Source: Pollutimonas nitritireducens (lineage in GTDB: Bacteria > Pseudomonadota > Gammaproteobacteria > Burkholderiales > Burkholderiaceae_B). Taken from it: a stretch of 64,000 bases of DNA. Both the position numbers and the translations under genes were made by a program. This document shows, in pieces, positions 1 through 10,681 of the stretch; position 1 is the first letter of the stretch; the number at the start of each line of letters is the position of its first letter. The notes under the pieces were generated by a model that was not told the origin of the DNA, ran no database searches, and worked only from the letters and a program-made list of their open reading frames with translations. The stretch is from NCBI RefSeq assembly GCF_002849615.1, contig NZ_PDNV01000012.1, positions 62,001 to 126,000 of the forward strand, in the 5' to 3' direction.

Positions 1-58
1 TTTGACCGAAGCCGCCAACAAAGTCATGCCTTTGTATCAACAAACGGGCGGCAAATAA
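1..58 (+). CDS. C-terminal tail of an unidentified protein
   Basis: An open frame enters from the left edge (codons in register from base 2) and stops at a TAA at 56-58, giving 18 visible residues that end in QTGGK. Too little is present to name the family. It is the gene upstream of leuC on the same strand, about 160 bases away. It could also be chance open frame. Confidence 0.3.
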   Translation, partial: LTEAANKVMPLYQQTGGK

Positions 59-126
59 GGCGCAAGGTTTGTGCTTGGCCGGTGGAGAGCCGGCTCAATC
101 GAATTGAACGTGCAGGGTGGCACTCG

Positions 127-140
127 GTATACCAGTATAC
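127..140. promoter_or_regulatory. Palindrome upstream of the leuC promoter
   Basis: Two copies of the self-complementary hexamer GTATAC are separated by CA, making a 14-bp near-perfect palindrome. It sits about 10 bp upstream of the candidate -35 box of leuC. The position suits an operator or activator site for the leuCDB-asd genes; the binding protein is unknown. Confidence 0.3.
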
Positions 141-149
141 GTACTAGTC

Positions 150-177
150 TTGTACCAGGTTAAGGGACTGGCATAAT
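150..177 (+). promoter_or_regulatory. Candidate leuC promoter
   Basis: TTGTAC and CATAAT are separated by 16 bp. The -10 box is good (5 of 6) and the -35 box is weak. It is followed at 179-200 by a short hairpin (AGGGGA/TCCCCT arms) in what would be the 5' leader, which could act as a weak attenuator. Confidence 0.35.
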
Positions 178-219
178 TAGGGGAGGTTTCTTTTTCCCCT
201 TATTTCAAAGAGCAATGCC

Positions 220-1623
220 ATGGCACAAACCTTGTACGACAAGCTCTGGAATGCGCACGTAGTGCATCAGGAGTCCGACGGTACCTGTTTACTGTATATC
301 GACCGCCACCTGGTCCACGAGGTCACCAGCCCTCAGGCCTTCGAGGGGTTGGGACTCGCCGGCAGAAAGCCATGGCGCATCAGCGCCAACCTGGCGGTCG
401 CCGACCATAACGTTCCGACCACAGCACGCGCGGCCGGCATCGCCGATCCGATCTCGCGTCTCCAAGTTGATACGCTGGACGAAAACTGCGAAAAGTACGG
501 TATTACCGAATTTCGCATGAACGATGTGCGCCAGGGTATTGTGCACATCATCGGGCCGGAGCAGGGCGCAACCTTGCCTGGCATGACGGTCGTCTGCGGC
601 GATTCCCACACCAGCACTCATGGCGCGCTGGGTACATTGGCATTCGGGATCGGCACGTCGGAAGTCGAACACGTACTGGCTACGCAAACATTGCTCATGA
701 AGAAAAACAAGAGCATGTTGATCAAGGTTGATGGCGAGCTTCCGTTTGGCTGTACGGCCAAGGACCTGGTTCTTTTTGTCATCGGGAAGATCGGCACGGC
801 TGGTGGTACGGGCTATGCCATCGAATTTGGCGGCAGCACAATACGGTCGTTGTCCGTCGAGGGTCGCATGACGGTATGCAATATGGCTATCGAAGCGGGC
901 GCCCGTTCCGGAATGGTCGCCGTCGACCAGAAGACTATTGATTATTTCCGGGGTCGTCCTTATGCGCCCTCCGGCATCTTGTGGGATCAGGCCGTCCAGT
1001 ACTGGAGTACATTGCACACCGATCAAGGCGCCCATTTCGACCGCGTCGTGGAAATCAATGCGCGTGACATCATGCCGCAAGTTACGTGGGGTACGTCGCC
1101 CGAAATGGTTTTGTCGGTCGATGGCCGAGTGCCGGATCCGGACAAAGAGAAAGACGATGTGCGACGCAGCGGCATGGAGCGCGCCTTGCAGTATATGGGT
1201 CTGAAACCCAATACACCTCTGGTCGACATTCCCGTCGATCGCATTTTTATTGGTTCCTGCACCAATGCCCGTATCGAAGATCTCCGTGCCGCGGCGCTCG
1301 TCGCACGCGGCAAACGGGTTGCGTCTTCAGTCAAGCAGGCCATGGTGGTTCCCGGCTCGGGGCTCGTCAAGCTCCAGGCAGAACGGGAAGGCTTGGACAA
1401 GATCTTTCTGGAAGCCGGGTTCGAGTGGCGTGAGCCGGGCTGCTCCATGTGCCTGGCAATGAACGCTGACCGCCTGGAACCCGGCGAGCGCTGTGCTTCG
1501 ACATCGAACCGCAATTTCGAGGGGCGTCAGGGTCAGGGAGGACGCACTCACCTGGTGAGCCCTGCGATGGCTGCCGCCGCAGCCATCGCCGGTCATTTTG
1601 TTGACGTACGCAATTTTCGATAG
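220..1623 (+). CDS. leuC: 3-isopropylmalate dehydratase large subunit
   Basis: LeuC with LeuD isomerises 2-isopropylmalate to 3-isopropylmalate, the second committed step of leucine biosynthesis, in the cytoplasm. The 467-residue protein has the usual family length and start ([10 protein letters not shown]). It carries the aconitase-type [4Fe-4S] ligands Cys347 (in [12 protein letters not shown]), Cys408 and Cys411 (in EPGCSMC). The ATG at 220 follows a weak AAAGAG ribosome-binding site. It is first in a tight leuC-leuD-leuB-asd run, 9 bp before leuD. Identification is secure. Confidence 0.98.
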   Translation: MAQTLYDKLWNAHVVHQESDGTCLLYIDRHLVHEVTSPQAFEGLGLAGRKPWRISANLAVADHNVPTTARAAGIADPISRLQVDTLDENCEKYGITEFRMNDVRQGIVHIIGPEQGATLPGMTVVCGDSHTSTHGALGTLAFGIGTSEVEHVLATQTLLMKKNKSMLIKVDGELPFGCTAKDLVLFVIGKIGTAGGTGYAIEFGGSTIRSLSVEGRMTVCNMAIEAGARSGMVAVDQKTIDYFRGRPYAPSGILWDQAVQYWSTLHTDQGAHFDRVVEINARDIMPQVTWGTSPEMVLSVDGRVPDPDKEKDDVRRSGMERALQYMGLKPNTPLVDIPVDRIFIGSCTNARIEDLRAAALVARGKRVASSVKQAMVVPGSGLVKLQAEREGLDKIFLEAGFEWREPGCSMCLAMNADRLEPGERCASTSNRNFEGRQGQGGRTHLVSPAMAAAAAIAGHFVDVRNFR

Positions 1624-1632
1624 GAAGCCATC

Positions 1633-2283
1633 ATGCAAGCATTTACGACCCATCATGGCCTGGTAGCGCCGCTCGACCGTGAAAACGTCGATACCGACCT
1701 GATCATTCCCAAGCAGTTTTTAAAGTCCATCAAGCGTACAGGTTTTGGCGAGAACCTATTCGACGAGCTGCGGTATCTGGACCACGGAGAGCCGGGCATG
1801 GACAACAGCAAGCGCCCTCTGAATCCGGATTTCATCCTGAACCAACCGCGATACCAGGGTGCTTCCATTCTGCTCGCGCGGAAGAATTTCGGCTGCGGAT
1901 CGAGTCGCGAACATGCGCCCTGGGCACTTGTGCAGTTTGGGTTTCGCGCGGTCATTGCGCCGTCTTACGCCGACATCTTTTTCAACAACAGTTTCAAGAA
2001 TGGCCTTTTGCCCATTGTCCTGCCTGAGCTTCAGATTGCGCGCCTATTCGACGAGGTGAAAGGATTCGTCGGCTACAAGCTGCGTATCGATCTCGAACGC
2101 CAGGTCGTCATTACTCACGATGGTCGTGAGTTGGCCTTTGACATCGAGCCTTTTCGCAAGCATTGTTTAATAAATGGCCTGGATGAAATTGCGCTTACTC
2201 TGCAAAAAGCCGATGTGATTCGTGCGTTCGAGGCTGATCGGCTGGCGCGCCACCCGTGGCTGGAAGCGCATCCGATTGCTTAG
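1633..2283 (+). CDS. leuD: 3-isopropylmalate dehydratase small subunit
   Basis: LeuD is the swivel-domain partner of LeuC in the isopropylmalate isomerase heterodimer. The protein is 216 residues, normal for the proteobacterial form, and has the family hallmark [13 protein letters not shown] near residues 83-95. The start ATG at 1633 has GGAAG a few bases upstream. The 9-bp spacing from leuC indicates co-translation and roughly equal subunit supply. Confidence 0.98.
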   Translation: MQAFTTHHGLVAPLDRENVDTDLIIPKQFLKSIKRTGFGENLFDELRYLDHGEPGMDNSKRPLNPDFILNQPRYQGASILLARKNFGCGSSREHAPWALVQFGFRAVIAPSYADIFFNNSFKNGLLPIVLPELQIARLFDEVKGFVGYKLRIDLERQVVITHDGRELAFDIEPFRKHCLINGLDEIALTLQKADVIRAFEADRLARHPWLEAHPIA

Positions 2284-2309
2284 GGACCTTGTCCCGGTTC
2301 GCCAAGAAA

Positions 2310-2341
2310 AGAGAAGGGCCGCCGGGACGCAGCCCTTTTCT
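2310..2341 (+). terminator. Hairpin between leuD and leuB
   Basis: Arms AGAGAAGGGC and GCCCTTTTCT pair with one mismatch around a 12-base loop in the 95-bp gap between leuD and leuB. The sequence after it (GTTGTAT) is only mildly U-rich, so it may be a partial terminator or a processing/stability element that sets the leuB level, not a full stop. Confidence 0.35.
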
Positions 2342-2378
2342 GTTGTATATAGCCAACAAATTAGTTTAGGAAAAAATA

Positions 2379-3455
2379 ATGAGTCACAAGATTGCCGTAC
2401 TGCCGGGCGATGGGATCGGTACCGAAATAACCGAGCAGGCTGTTCGGGTATTGACCGCGCTGGGCCTGGACCTGGAATTGCATAGCGAGCCGGTAGGGGG
2501 AGCCGCTTTCGATGCCCATGAGCACCCACTGCCGCCGGCCACGCTGGACTTAGCCAAAAATTCCGCGGCAATCCTGTTTGGTGCGGTAGGCGACTGGAAA
2601 TATGACACCTTGCCACGCGAACTGCGTCCCGAACAAGCCATATTGGGACTGCGCAAGGCATTAGGCCTGTTTGCCAATTTGCGTCCCGCCATCTTGTATC
2701 CTCAATTGGCCAATGCTTCGTCGCTGAAGCCCGAAGTGGTGTCGGGCCTCGACATTCTTATTGTCCGCGAGCTGACGGGTGACATTTATTTCGGGCAGCC
2801 GCGTGGCGTCCGGCAGGTGGAAGACGGGCCTTACAAGGGTGAACGCCAGGGGTTCGACACCATGCATTATGCCGAATCCGAAGTGCGGCGCATTGCGCAC
2901 GTAGCATTCCAGGCCGCCCGCAAACGTGACAAGAAATTGTGCAGCGTCGACAAGGCCAATGTGCTTGAAACATCGCAGTTCTGGCGCGACATCATGATCG
3001 CGGTCGCCTCCGACTACCCGGATGTCCAGCTTTCACATATGTATGTGGACAATGCAGCAATGCAGCTTGTTCGCGCTCCGAAGGAATTTGACGTCATTGT
3101 TACCGGCAATCTGTTCGGCGATATCCTTTCCGATGAAGCGGCAATGCTTACCGGTTCCATCGGCATGCTACCTTCGGCGTCGCTGAATTCATCCAATCAG
3201 GGGCTATACGAACCCAGTCATGGCTCCGCTCCGGACATTGCCGGGAAGAATATCGCCAACCCCCTGGCGACAATACTGTCGGCAGCAATGCTGTTGCGCT
3301 ATTCATTGAATGAAGCCGGGCAGGCCGAACGCATCGAGGCCGCGGTCCAGGCGGTTCTCGAGCAGGGCTTGCGCACGGCTGACATCCATGAGGCTGGGAC
3401 GACCAAGGTTTCGACCTCGCAAATGGGCGACGCCGTTCTCAAAGCATTAAACTAA
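2379..3455 (+). CDS. leuB: 3-isopropylmalate dehydrogenase
   Basis: LeuB oxidatively decarboxylates 3-isopropylmalate to 2-ketoisocaproate using NAD+, the third step of leucine synthesis. The 358-residue protein begins [14 protein letters not shown], the family N-terminus, and has the [10 protein letters not shown] segment, the conserved [10 protein letters not shown] region and the [12 protein letters not shown] metal/substrate motif. The ATG follows TTTAGGAAAAAATA. It lies 95 bp after leuD with a hairpin between them. Confidence 0.98.
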   Translation: MSHKIAVLPGDGIGTEITEQAVRVLTALGLDLELHSEPVGGAAFDAHEHPLPPATLDLAKNSAAILFGAVGDWKYDTLPRELRPEQAILGLRKALGLFANLRPAILYPQLANASSLKPEVVSGLDILIVRELTGDIYFGQPRGVRQVEDGPYKGERQGFDTMHYAESEVRRIAHVAFQAARKRDKKLCSVDKANVLETSQFWRDIMIAVASDYPDVQLSHMYVDNAAMQLVRAPKEFDVIVTGNLFGDILSDEAAMLTGSIGMLPSASLNSSNQGLYEPSHGSAPDIAGKNIANPLATILSAAMLLRYSLNEAGQAERIEAAVQAVLEQGLRTADIHEAGTTKVSTSQMGDAVLKALN

Positions 3456-3493
3456 CAATTCAGATCTATTTCTATTTTTAAAGTGACAGCAAC

Positions 3494-4624
3494 ATGAACC
3501 AAGTAGTCGGATTGGTCGGCTGGCGTGGCATGGTGGGTTCGGTCCTCATGCAGCGCATGCGCGACGAGAATGATTTTTCCCTTTTCGAGCCCGTGTTTTT
3601 CTCGACCAGCGACGCAGGTGGATCCGCGCCAACGTGGGCCCAAGCTGCGGGTCCATTGCAAGATGCCTACGACATCGACGCGCTCAAAAAACTGCCCATC
3701 ATTCTCACCGCTCAGGGTGGGGACTACACCTCGGCCGTGTATCCCAAACTGCGTGCAGCGGGCTGGTCCGGAATCTGGATCGACGCGGCCAGCACCTTGC
3801 GCATGGCCGACGACGCCATCATTGTCCTCGACCCGGTCAATCGTCCCGTTATCGATGCCGCGTTGCAACGCGGTGTGAAGAACTTCATCGGCGGAAACTG
3901 CACGGTCAGCTGCATGCTCATGGGTCTATCGGGCCTGTTCAACAATGATCTCATCGAATGGATGAGCAGCATGACCTATCAAGCGGCGTCGGGAGGCGGC
4001 GCCCAGCATATGCGGGAATTGCTCACCCAGTTCGGCGCGCTGAACGCAGCGGTCAAGCTGCAGCTGGACGACCCCGCATCGGCAATTCTCGACATTGACC
4101 GCGGTGTGCTTCGTGCGCAGCAAGATCCCGATCTTCCCCACGAACACTTCGGCGTACCACTGGGCGGCAACCTTATACCGTGGATTGACAAAGACCTCGG
4201 CAACGGCATGTCGCGCGAAGAGTGGAAGGCCGAGGCTGAGACCAACAAGATTCTCGGCCGGGGCGCGGCGTTCGGCACGGCGTCTACGCCTATCGATGGC
4301 CTTTGCGTTCGGATCGGGGCCATGCGTTGTCACAGCCAGGCTTTGACCATCAAGCTCAAGCGCGACGTGCCCTTGGACGAAATTTCCTCCATGCTGCGGG
4401 AAGGCTCGGCATGGGCCAAGGTTATTCCGAACGAGCGCGATATAACCATGCGACAGCTGACTCCCGTTGCGGTCACCGGCACCTTGGATATTCCGGTGGG
4501 TCGCTTGCGGAAAATGTCAATGGGACCAGAGTATCTAAGCGCTTTTACCGTAGGAGATCAGCTATTATGGGGGGCGGCCGAACCGCTGCGCCGAATGTTG
4601 CGAATTACTCTGGGTGAACTATAA
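3494..4624 (+). CDS. asd: Aspartate-semialdehyde dehydrogenase
   Basis: Asd reduces aspartyl-4-phosphate to aspartate-semialdehyde with NADPH, feeding lysine/diaminopimelate, threonine and methionine synthesis. The 376-residue protein has the N-terminal nucleotide-binding stretch [12 protein letters not shown] and the active-site Cys136 in GGNCTVSC. Its length and sequence match the gammaproteobacterial-type Asd. It follows leuB by 38 bp and is followed by fimV after 2 bp, the arrangement familiar from Bordetella-type genomes. Confidence 0.97.
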   Translation: MNQVVGLVGWRGMVGSVLMQRMRDENDFSLFEPVFFSTSDAGGSAPTWAQAAGPLQDAYDIDALKKLPIILTAQGGDYTSAVYPKLRAAGWSGIWIDAASTLRMADDAIIVLDPVNRPVIDAALQRGVKNFIGGNCTVSCMLMGLSGLFNNDLIEWMSSMTYQAASGGGAQHMRELLTQFGALNAAVKLQLDDPASAILDIDRGVLRAQQDPDLPHEHFGVPLGGNLIPWIDKDLGNGMSREEWKAEAETNKILGRGAAFGTASTPIDGLCVRIGAMRCHSQALTIKLKRDVPLDEISSMLREGSAWAKVIPNERDITMRQLTPVAVTGTLDIPVGRLRKMSMGPEYLSAFTVGDQLLWGAAEPLRRMLRITLGEL

Positions 4625-4626
4625 AA

Positions 4627-6708
4627 ATGTATATGTCCCGCCGCGTGTCTACGTCTGCTCCCGCAATGCAGAAACCGAGGTTCCTGGTTGGGGTCTTGGC
4701 GACGGCATTGCTGATGTGTACAACGGCACACGCGGCGGGTTTCGGACATTCTCGTATCCTATCCACGCTGGGGCAGCCGCTACGCATTGATGTGCCGGTC
4801 AAGCAGCTTAGTGCCGAGGACTTGCGGACCCTTCAGGTCAGTCCCGCTCCAGCCGCCGCCTGGGCGCAGGCTGGCCTCACACCTCCGGTCGACCTCGGTA
4901 CCCTGAAAACGCGGATCGCTGACGGTCTGACTCCGGGTAGTAAAGTCATACAGGTAAGTTCCTCGCAGGCTTTCGATAAGCCTGTGGCCGATCTATTACT
5001 CGACATCCGCACGGCTTCGGGCCAGCAACGGTATCAGGTCAGTCTCCTGACGCATTCCAGCACGTCGGCAAAAGCGGGTGGCGTGTCGCGCTCCATCCGC
5101 GTGCAGCAGGGCGACACCATGTTTGACATCGCGCAGCGCCATGCCGTGCCAGGTGTCACGGTTTACCAAATGATGGTAGCGCTGCAACGGCAAAACCCGA
5201 AAGCCTTCATCGAAAACAACCTTAACCTTGTCAAGGCTGGCGCCACGCTGACCATGCCGGGCAGGGCACAACTCACTGCCATTTCCGATCGCGAGGCGCG
5301 ACGGATTTTTCAAAAGCAGGCACAAGCTTTTGCCTTATATCGTCAGCGTCTGGCAGGGCAGGCCCCCATAGTCGGGCAGGAAGGCAGTCCAGCCAAAGGC
5401 GTCGTCTCCGCAGCTGGCGCCCTGGACGAAGCCCAACCCGAGCAAGGGCAGCGCGATCAGTTGCGTTTATCCGGTAGCCCGGGTCCATCGGTTGGCGCTG
5501 ACGGCGCGTCGGGCGGCACCGCCGCACAAGCCAGCGGCCAAGATGCCGCCGGGGCGGGCAATGAAACCTCCAGTGGGCAACCATCATCCGACGTGCGTGC
5601 AGATGACCGTCTAGCAACGCAAAAAGGCATTAAAGATTCTGAAGCACGCGTGTCACAACTTGAGCGTAACGTCAAAGACTTGAATCAGGCCTTGCAGGCG
5701 CAGGGCGAGGCGGCCACAGATCTGCTGGTCGATGGCGCCAAGGGGTTGGGCATCACGTTGCCGGGCATGGCAGGCGATGCGGGCACGGCTGGCAGCGCCC
5801 GTACCGGTGTTGCACCGGGAAATACAAATGCCACGCCCGCCTCTGGTACGAATGCCAATGTCGCTGGTGGCTCAAGTCCATCAAGTAGCGTCGGTAGTAG
5901 CAAAGCCAATACGCTTGTCGATTCAGCGTCCGCGCCTGCGGATGGCAACGCGACAGAAACCGGCTCGAATCAGGCGCGCGCCCCGAGTGGCGATTCCGCA
6001 GGCACTGCTGCAGCGGTGAACGGCGTGCCTGCGAGAAGCCAAACCGGTACGGGCCAGGGCGCCGCTTCCAGTACTAACATCGGGTCTGGCCAGGATACGG
6101 GCGTGGCGCCCGGGCAGCGCGCAGGCTCCAGCCAGAGTGCGGACTCGGCGACCGGTGAGGGTGCAGGCTCAACACCCGGTGTGGATGCAGATTCGAAACC
6201 CGGTGTGGATGCAAGCTCAACACCCAGTGAGGCGACAAGTGCTGGCATTGGCCAGGGCTCCAGTCAAAATGGCGGCGGCGACTCCGCGGCGGCGGGCACA
6301 TCAGCCAAGGACAGTACTTCGAGGACGACGGCAGCAACGCCGACACCGTCGGAATCACCGGCCGCCGCAGACAAGTCCAACGCCAATACTTCCGGACCCG
6401 ATAACAGCAATGCAGGCAAATCATCGTCGCTATCCGGGGCCAACGAACCGGATGGCGTGACAGAATCCATTTCAAGCAAGGCAGAACAAACCGTGTCGTG
6501 GATACAAGAACATATGCTGGGTGTCATTACTGGCCTTCTGGCATTGGTGGTACTGATCATCGCCTGGATATTGCGTCGGGCAAACGCGGCGCACGACGAC
6601 GATCACCCAGGGCTCGTCACAGAGGCCATGGTCAAGGAAAAACTTGATCAGATCAATCTGGATCTCGAACACTCGACACCGGGTGAACCATCGGCACCTA
6701 GGCGCTAG
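4627..6708 (+). CDS. fimV: FimV/HubP-like polar landmark protein
   Basis: FimV-family proteins are inner-membrane peptidoglycan-binding proteins that organise cell poles (type IV pili, flagella, chemoreceptors). This 693-residue protein has a signal peptide ending near residue 37 (AHA), the FimV N-terminal domain ([14 protein letters not shown] onward), a LysM-type segment near 156-212 ([13 protein letters not shown]), a short coiled coil near 337-362, a long Ser/Gly/Ala/Thr low-complexity region, one membrane helix near 634-653 and a short cytoplasmic tail with [10 protein letters not shown]. It lacks the longer TPR-rich C-terminus of Pseudomonas FimV. It starts 2 bp after asd. Confidence 0.88.
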   Translation: MYMSRRVSTSAPAMQKPRFLVGVLATALLMCTTAHAAGFGHSRILSTLGQPLRIDVPVKQLSAEDLRTLQVSPAPAAAWAQAGLTPPVDLGTLKTRIADGLTPGSKVIQVSSSQAFDKPVADLLLDIRTASGQQRYQVSLLTHSSTSAKAGGVSRSIRVQQGDTMFDIAQRHAVPGVTVYQMMVALQRQNPKAFIENNLNLVKAGATLTMPGRAQLTAISDREARRIFQKQAQAFALYRQRLAGQAPIVGQEGSPAKGVVSAAGALDEAQPEQGQRDQLRLSGSPGPSVGADGASGGTAAQASGQDAAGAGNETSSGQPSSDVRADDRLATQKGIKDSEARVSQLERNVKDLNQALQAQGEAATDLLVDGAKGLGITLPGMAGDAGTAGSARTGVAPGNTNATPASGTNANVAGGSSPSSSVGSSKANTLVDSASAPADGNATETGSNQARAPSGDSAGTAAAVNGVPARSQTGTGQGAASSTNIGSGQDTGVAPGQRAGSSQSADSATGEGAGSTPGVDADSKPGVDASSTPSEATSAGIGQGSSQNGGGDSAAAGTSAKDSTSRTTAATPTPSESPAAADKSNANTSGPDNSNAGKSSSLSGANEPDGVTESISSKAEQTVSWIQEHMLGVITGLLALVVLIIAWILRRANAAHDDDHPGLVTEAMVKEKLDQINLDLEHSTPGEPSAPRR
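6163..6234 (+). repeat. Three 24-bp tandem repeats in fimV
   Basis: Three consecutive 24-bp units (6163-6186, 6187-6210, 6211-6234) encode diverged octapeptides of the GSTPGVDA type in the low-complexity linker of FimV. The units differ by point changes, and the repeat is in frame. Such repeats can expand or shrink without breaking the reading frame. Confidence 0.75.
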
Positions 6709-6713
6709 ATACC

Positions 6714-7526
6714 GTGCCGCGTATGGCTCTTGGCGTCGCCTACGACGGTTCGTTCTGGCAAGGGTGGCAAACGCAACCTAGCGGGCGCACCGTGCAGGAC
6801 CGCGTCGAGAACGCGCTCAGCACGTTTCTGACAGAAGAGGTCGGCACTATTTGCGCGGGTCGTACCGATACCGGCGTGCATGGACTGGGCCAGGTGGTCC
6901 ATATCGACACCGCCGTCCAGCGACGCATGGAATCCTGGGTGCGTGGACTCAACGCCTTGCTTCCAGACAGCATTGCCGTACAGTGGGCGCAGACGGTGCC
7001 GGACAGCTTTCATGCGAGGTTTTCCGCCGCTTCCCGTACCTATCTTTATATTGTTCGCAATGCGCGTGTGCGGTCGCCGATGTTGTACGGTCGCGCTGGT
7101 TGGGTCTATCATGCCCTTGACCTTGCCCGCATGCGCGAAGCCGCGCAGATGCTTGTCGGCGAACACGATTTCAGTTGTTTTCGTTCTTCCCAGTGCCAGG
7201 CCGCCAGTCCGGTCCGAACTTTACAGGCATTGGAGATAGATCAACACAGCGATTTTTTTCTATTCACCTTCAAAGCGAATGCCTTCCTGCATCACATGGT
7301 GCGCAATCTGATGGGTGCGCTCCTGTATGTGGGCCAAGGGAAGAACGAACCGTCATGGATGGCCGAATTGCTGCGGCATCGCGATCGCCGGCTGGCTGCG
7401 CCCACATTCTCGCCTGACGGCCTCTATCTGGCCAAAGTCGACTATCCGCAGGAGTTCAACCTTCCGGATATATCCGCACGCGAAGCTTTGTTTTCGCATC
7501 TCGGGATCAGCTTGGCGCGCTGCTGA
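6714..7526 (+). CDS. truA: tRNA pseudouridine(38-40) synthase
   Basis: TruA converts uridines 38-40 in the anticodon arm of many tRNAs to pseudouridine. The 270-residue protein has the catalytic Asp52 in [13 protein letters not shown], and the conserved FHARFSA and HHMVRNLMG segments. The frame opens with GTG at 6714, 5 bp after the fimV stop; an in-frame ATG at 6723 is an alternative start that loses three residues. It is likely co-transcribed with fimV. Confidence 0.97.
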   Translation: MPRMALGVAYDGSFWQGWQTQPSGRTVQDRVENALSTFLTEEVGTICAGRTDTGVHGLGQVVHIDTAVQRRMESWVRGLNALLPDSIAVQWAQTVPDSFHARFSAASRTYLYIVRNARVRSPMLYGRAGWVYHALDLARMREAAQMLVGEHDFSCFRSSQCQAASPVRTLQALEIDQHSDFFLFTFKANAFLHHMVRNLMGALLYVGQGKNEPSWMAELLRHRDRRLAAPTFSPDGLYLAKVDYPQEFNLPDISAREALFSHLGISLARC

Positions 7527-7664
7527 CCCTGGGCATATACCGACATCGTAAATCGGTGGGATCGTCTAAAATCCGTTCCGTTTCTTTTAGCAACATGGTC
7601 TATACTTGCAGGCTTTTCGCCTTGCGGATGGCACCAGCGTTTTGCTTCTCTTCGAGTTGATCTC

Positions 7665-8294
7665 ATGAAATTCCTTCTGACTTTGTCCAGGTTGATTGAC
7701 ACGCTGAACGTGAGGGTTGGGCAGGCCGTTATATGGCTCACGCTTGTCGTCGTGCTGGTCAGCGCCTCAAACGCGGTCGTACGCAAAGTGTTCAATATCA
7801 GCTCCAACGCATGGCTCGAGTTGCAGTGGTATTTGTTCGGTGCAATTTTCCTCTTGGCAGCCGGATATACCTTCTTGCGAAACGAACACGTGCGCGTGGA
7901 TGTGCTTGCACAGCGGTTTTCCAGGCGTACACAAATAATGATCGAGATCTTCGGGGTCATTTTCTTTCTGTTCCCTGCTTGCATTCTCATTTTTTGGCTA
8001 TCCCTGCCATATTTCTACGAGTCCTTTGTGCTGAACGAGCTGTCGTCCAATACGGGTGGCCTGATCCGCTGGCCGGCAAAATTGTTGATTCCCGTCGGCT
8101 TTGGCTTATTGATACTCGCCGGCCTCTCGCACCTCATTAAATGCGTCGGCTTTCTGATCGGGGTTTGTCCCGATCCTACCGTCCGAACGAATGGAAAGAC
8201 TGCCGAAGAAGAACTGGCCGATGAAATCCGCCGGTTGGCGGAACAGGATCCGGTCGCAGCTGAACGAAACATAGCCTCAGGAAAGGGCCGTTAA
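7665..8294 (+). CDS. TRAP transporter small permease subunit
   Basis: DctQ-type small membrane subunit of a tripartite ATP-independent periplasmic transporter, which takes up organic acids using an ion gradient. The 209-residue protein has four hydrophobic segments (about 20-40, 55-75, 90-115, 135-160) and the family segment AGYTFLRNEHVRVDVL. It lies 2 bp before the large permease gene, so they form one unit. A 138-bp gap separates it from truA. The substrate cannot be read from the sequence. Confidence 0.9.
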   Translation: MKFLLTLSRLIDTLNVRVGQAVIWLTLVVVLVSASNAVVRKVFNISSNAWLELQWYLFGAIFLLAAGYTFLRNEHVRVDVLAQRFSRRTQIMIEIFGVIFFLFPACILIFWLSLPYFYESFVLNELSSNTGGLIRWPAKLLIPVGFGLLILAGLSHLIKCVGFLIGVCPDPTVRTNGKTAEEELADEIRRLAEQDPVAAERNIASGKGR

Positions 8295-8296
8295 TC

Positions 8297-9985
8297 ATGG
8301 AGTTTTTTGTCGATAATCTGGCCCCGATCATGTTCATCAACCTGATCGTGTTCCTGTTGCTGGGGTTTCCCGTGGCCTTTTCACTGGCTGCCAACGGTAT
8401 CCTGTATGGTCTTGTGGCGATCGACCTCGGATTGATGCAACCTGCGCTGTTTCAGGCCTTGCCTCAGCGGGTGTTCGGTATCGTGGCCAACGACACCTTG
8501 CTCGCCGTGCCATTCTTCACGCTCATGGGGCTTATTCTCGAGCGCTCCGGAATGGCGGAGGACCTTCTTGAAACTGTCGGGCAGTTATTCGGGCCCATAC
8601 GCGGTGGGCTTGCCATTGCGGTCGTGCTGGTGGGCGCCATGCTTGCGGCAACCACGGGCGTGGTATCTGCGTCGGTGATCTCGATGGGGCTTATTTCGCT
8701 GCCCATCATGTTGCGATATGGCTATGACCGGCGACTGGCCACCGGTGTCATTGCGGCATCCGGAACCCTTTCGCAAATCATCCCGCCTTCGCTGGTGCTG
8801 ATTATCCTTGCCGATCAGCTGGGCCGATCCATCGGCGACATGTATCGCGGCGCCATGATCCCAGGTATGTTGCTTGCGTTGTCATACATCGCTTATGTCG
8901 TGGTCGTGTCTCTGATCACGCCGGCGAAAGCGCCCGCACTGCCGGAAGAAGCCCGCATCTATGTTAAGCCGGACGGCAGCCGAGGCTTGCGTTCACTGGC
9001 CATTCTGACCATCATTGCCTCCATCGTTTCCTATTTCGGGGCGGAATACTATTTCAGCGAACACACCCAGGTCCCGGTGGACGAGCGCGTTGTCATCTAC
9101 CTGATGGGCTGGGGCATAACCGCACTGATTATTGCCTTGGTGAACAGGGTGCTGCGTCTGGGGTTGCTCTCCGAGATCGCCGAGCGTGTCACCTTCGTGA
9201 TGATTCCGCCTTTGTTCCTGATTTTCCTAGTGCTCGGTACCATTTTCATCGGCGTGGCCACGCCCACTGAAGGCGGTGCAATGGGGGCCGTGGGCGCATT
9301 GATAATGGCGGTCTCCCGGGGCAGGTTTAGCTGGACATTGCTCAAGCAGGCGATGGACACTACTACCAAGCTGTCGTGCTTCGTGGTTTTCATCCTGGTA
9401 GGTTCCACGGTGTTCACCCTGAGCTTTCGGGGTGTCAACGGCGATCTGTGGGTGGAGCACTTGCTGATCGGCCTGCCTGGCGGCGAGTGGGGCTTTCTTA
9501 TCGTCGTAAGCCTTCTCACGTTTTTCCTGGCGTTTTTCCTCGACTTTTTCGAGCTGGCATTTATTATTGTTCCGCTGCTCGGTCCCGTAGCCGATAAAAT
9601 GGGCATAGACCTGATTTGGTTTGGCGTGCTGCTTGCCGTCAATATGCAAACTTCTTTCATGCACCCGCCGTTTGGGTTTGCCTTGTTTTATCTTCGTTCG
9701 GTGGCGCCGAAAGACGACTATCAGGATCGTGTTACGGGCAAGCTCATACCGAAGGTCACCACGGGGCAGATATACTGGGGTTCGGTGCCGTTCATTTGTA
9801 TCCAGATCGCGATGGTCGCCGCCGTCATGCTTTTTCCGGGGATGGTTACGCACTATAAAGATGACGTTGTGGTGGTCGATCCAGCCACCATCAAGTTTGG
9901 GACGGAAGACGCATATGGATCTGATTCCTACGATTCAGGTTCCAGTTTTGACGGTGCGCCGGACCCCGGCGCCGCGTTCAAGTAA
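8297..9985 (+). CDS. TRAP transporter large permease subunit
   Basis: DctM-type transport subunit with many membrane helices. The protein is 562 residues, well above the usual ~430, because of an extra middle section (about residues 210-295) with a hydrophilic loop and added helices. This size and the C-terminal VNMQTSFMHPPFGFALFYLRSVAP block resemble the subgroup annotated for mannitol/chloroaromatic compounds; substrate is unproven. The tail after the last helix (about 518-562) is acidic and Ser/Gly-rich. No DctP-type binding protein gene lies next to the pair. Confidence 0.9.
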   Translation: MEFFVDNLAPIMFINLIVFLLLGFPVAFSLAANGILYGLVAIDLGLMQPALFQALPQRVFGIVANDTLLAVPFFTLMGLILERSGMAEDLLETVGQLFGPIRGGLAIAVVLVGAMLAATTGVVSASVISMGLISLPIMLRYGYDRRLATGVIAASGTLSQIIPPSLVLIILADQLGRSIGDMYRGAMIPGMLLALSYIAYVVVVSLITPAKAPALPEEARIYVKPDGSRGLRSLAILTIIASIVSYFGAEYYFSEHTQVPVDERVVIYLMGWGITALIIALVNRVLRLGLLSEIAERVTFVMIPPLFLIFLVLGTIFIGVATPTEGGAMGAVGALIMAVSRGRFSWTLLKQAMDTTTKLSCFVVFILVGSTVFTLSFRGVNGDLWVEHLLIGLPGGEWGFLIVVSLLTFFLAFFLDFFELAFIIVPLLGPVADKMGIDLIWFGVLLAVNMQTSFMHPPFGFALFYLRSVAPKDDYQDRVTGKLIPKVTTGQIYWGSVPFICIQIAMVAAVMLFPGMVTHYKDDVVVVDPATIKFGTEDAYGSDSYDSGSSFDGAPDPGAAFK

Positions 9986-10003
9986 TTACAGGAGCATTCA
10001 AGC

Positions 10004-10681
10004 ATGTTGGCGGCCGCTCGCACTCGCATAAAGATATGTGGCCTGACGCGGCCTGACGATATTCTTTCGGCTGTACAAGCGGGCGCCGATGCCATCGGCC
10101 TCGTGATGTATTCGAAGAGCTCCCGGGCACTCACGGTAGATCAGGCCCGCGCCTTGCGATCAGGAGTCCCCGCCTTCATTTCAGTGGTTTGCCTGGTTGT
10201 CAACGCATCGGAATCCGAGGTAATGGAGGTCATCGAAAAGGTGCAGCCAGACCTCCTGCAATTCCACGGCGACGAGTCTCCCGAATATTGCCAGCGGTTT
10301 GGCCGCCGATATGTACGGGCCTTCCGTATCGGAGCACCTGGCCTGGACAGCGCTGATGCTGTTCTACAGCAGTGCAGGCTGTATCAGTCGGCCAGTGCCT
10401 GGTTGTTCGACAGCTACAGTGAAGGCTATGGCGGGAGCGGCCGGACGCTCGATACGTCCTTGCTGCAGGCGGTTCAAAGTGCCGATGACAGCCGACCCAT
10501 GATTCTGGCTGGGGGCTTGACGCCGGACTCCGTCTGCGCATCCGTACAAAAAGTTCGGCCTTATGCCGTCGACGTCAGCAGTGGTGTCGAGACGGCGCCT
10601 GGCATTAAATCGCCTGATAAGATCCGCCGATTCGTAGCTGCCGCTCAGGCATTCAACTTGTCTGGTGTACCAGATTGTTGA
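10004..10681 (+). CDS. trpF: Phosphoribosylanthranilate isomerase
   Basis: TrpF performs the Amadori rearrangement of N-(5-phosphoribosyl)anthranilate in tryptophan synthesis. The 225-residue protein has the catalytic Cys12 in [10 protein letters not shown], the FHGDES segment, and the C-terminal Asp in [10 protein letters not shown] followed by the PGIKSPDKI phosphate-binding end. An AGGAGC ribosome-binding site precedes the ATG. It begins 18 bp after the TRAP permease gene. Unlike the common arrangement, trpB and trpA do not follow; its last 7 bases overlap the kynureninase gene. Confidence 0.97.
   Translation: MLAAARTRIKICGLTRPDDILSAVQAGADAIGLVMYSKSSRALTVDQARALRSGVPAFISVVCLVVNASESEVMEVIEKVQPDLLQFHGDESPEYCQRFGRRYVRAFRIGAPGLDSADAVLQQCRLYQSASAWLFDSYSEGYGGSGRTLDTSLLQAVQSADDSRPMILAGGLTPDSVCASVQKVRPYAVDVSSGVETAPGIKSPDKIRRFVAAAQAFNLSGVPDC

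Noticed and set aside
289-1080. 263-residue open frame antisense to leuC
   Set aside because: It lies fully opposite a secure gene with family-wide conservation; the open frame follows from the codon composition of leuC. No ribosome-binding site or recognisable domain.
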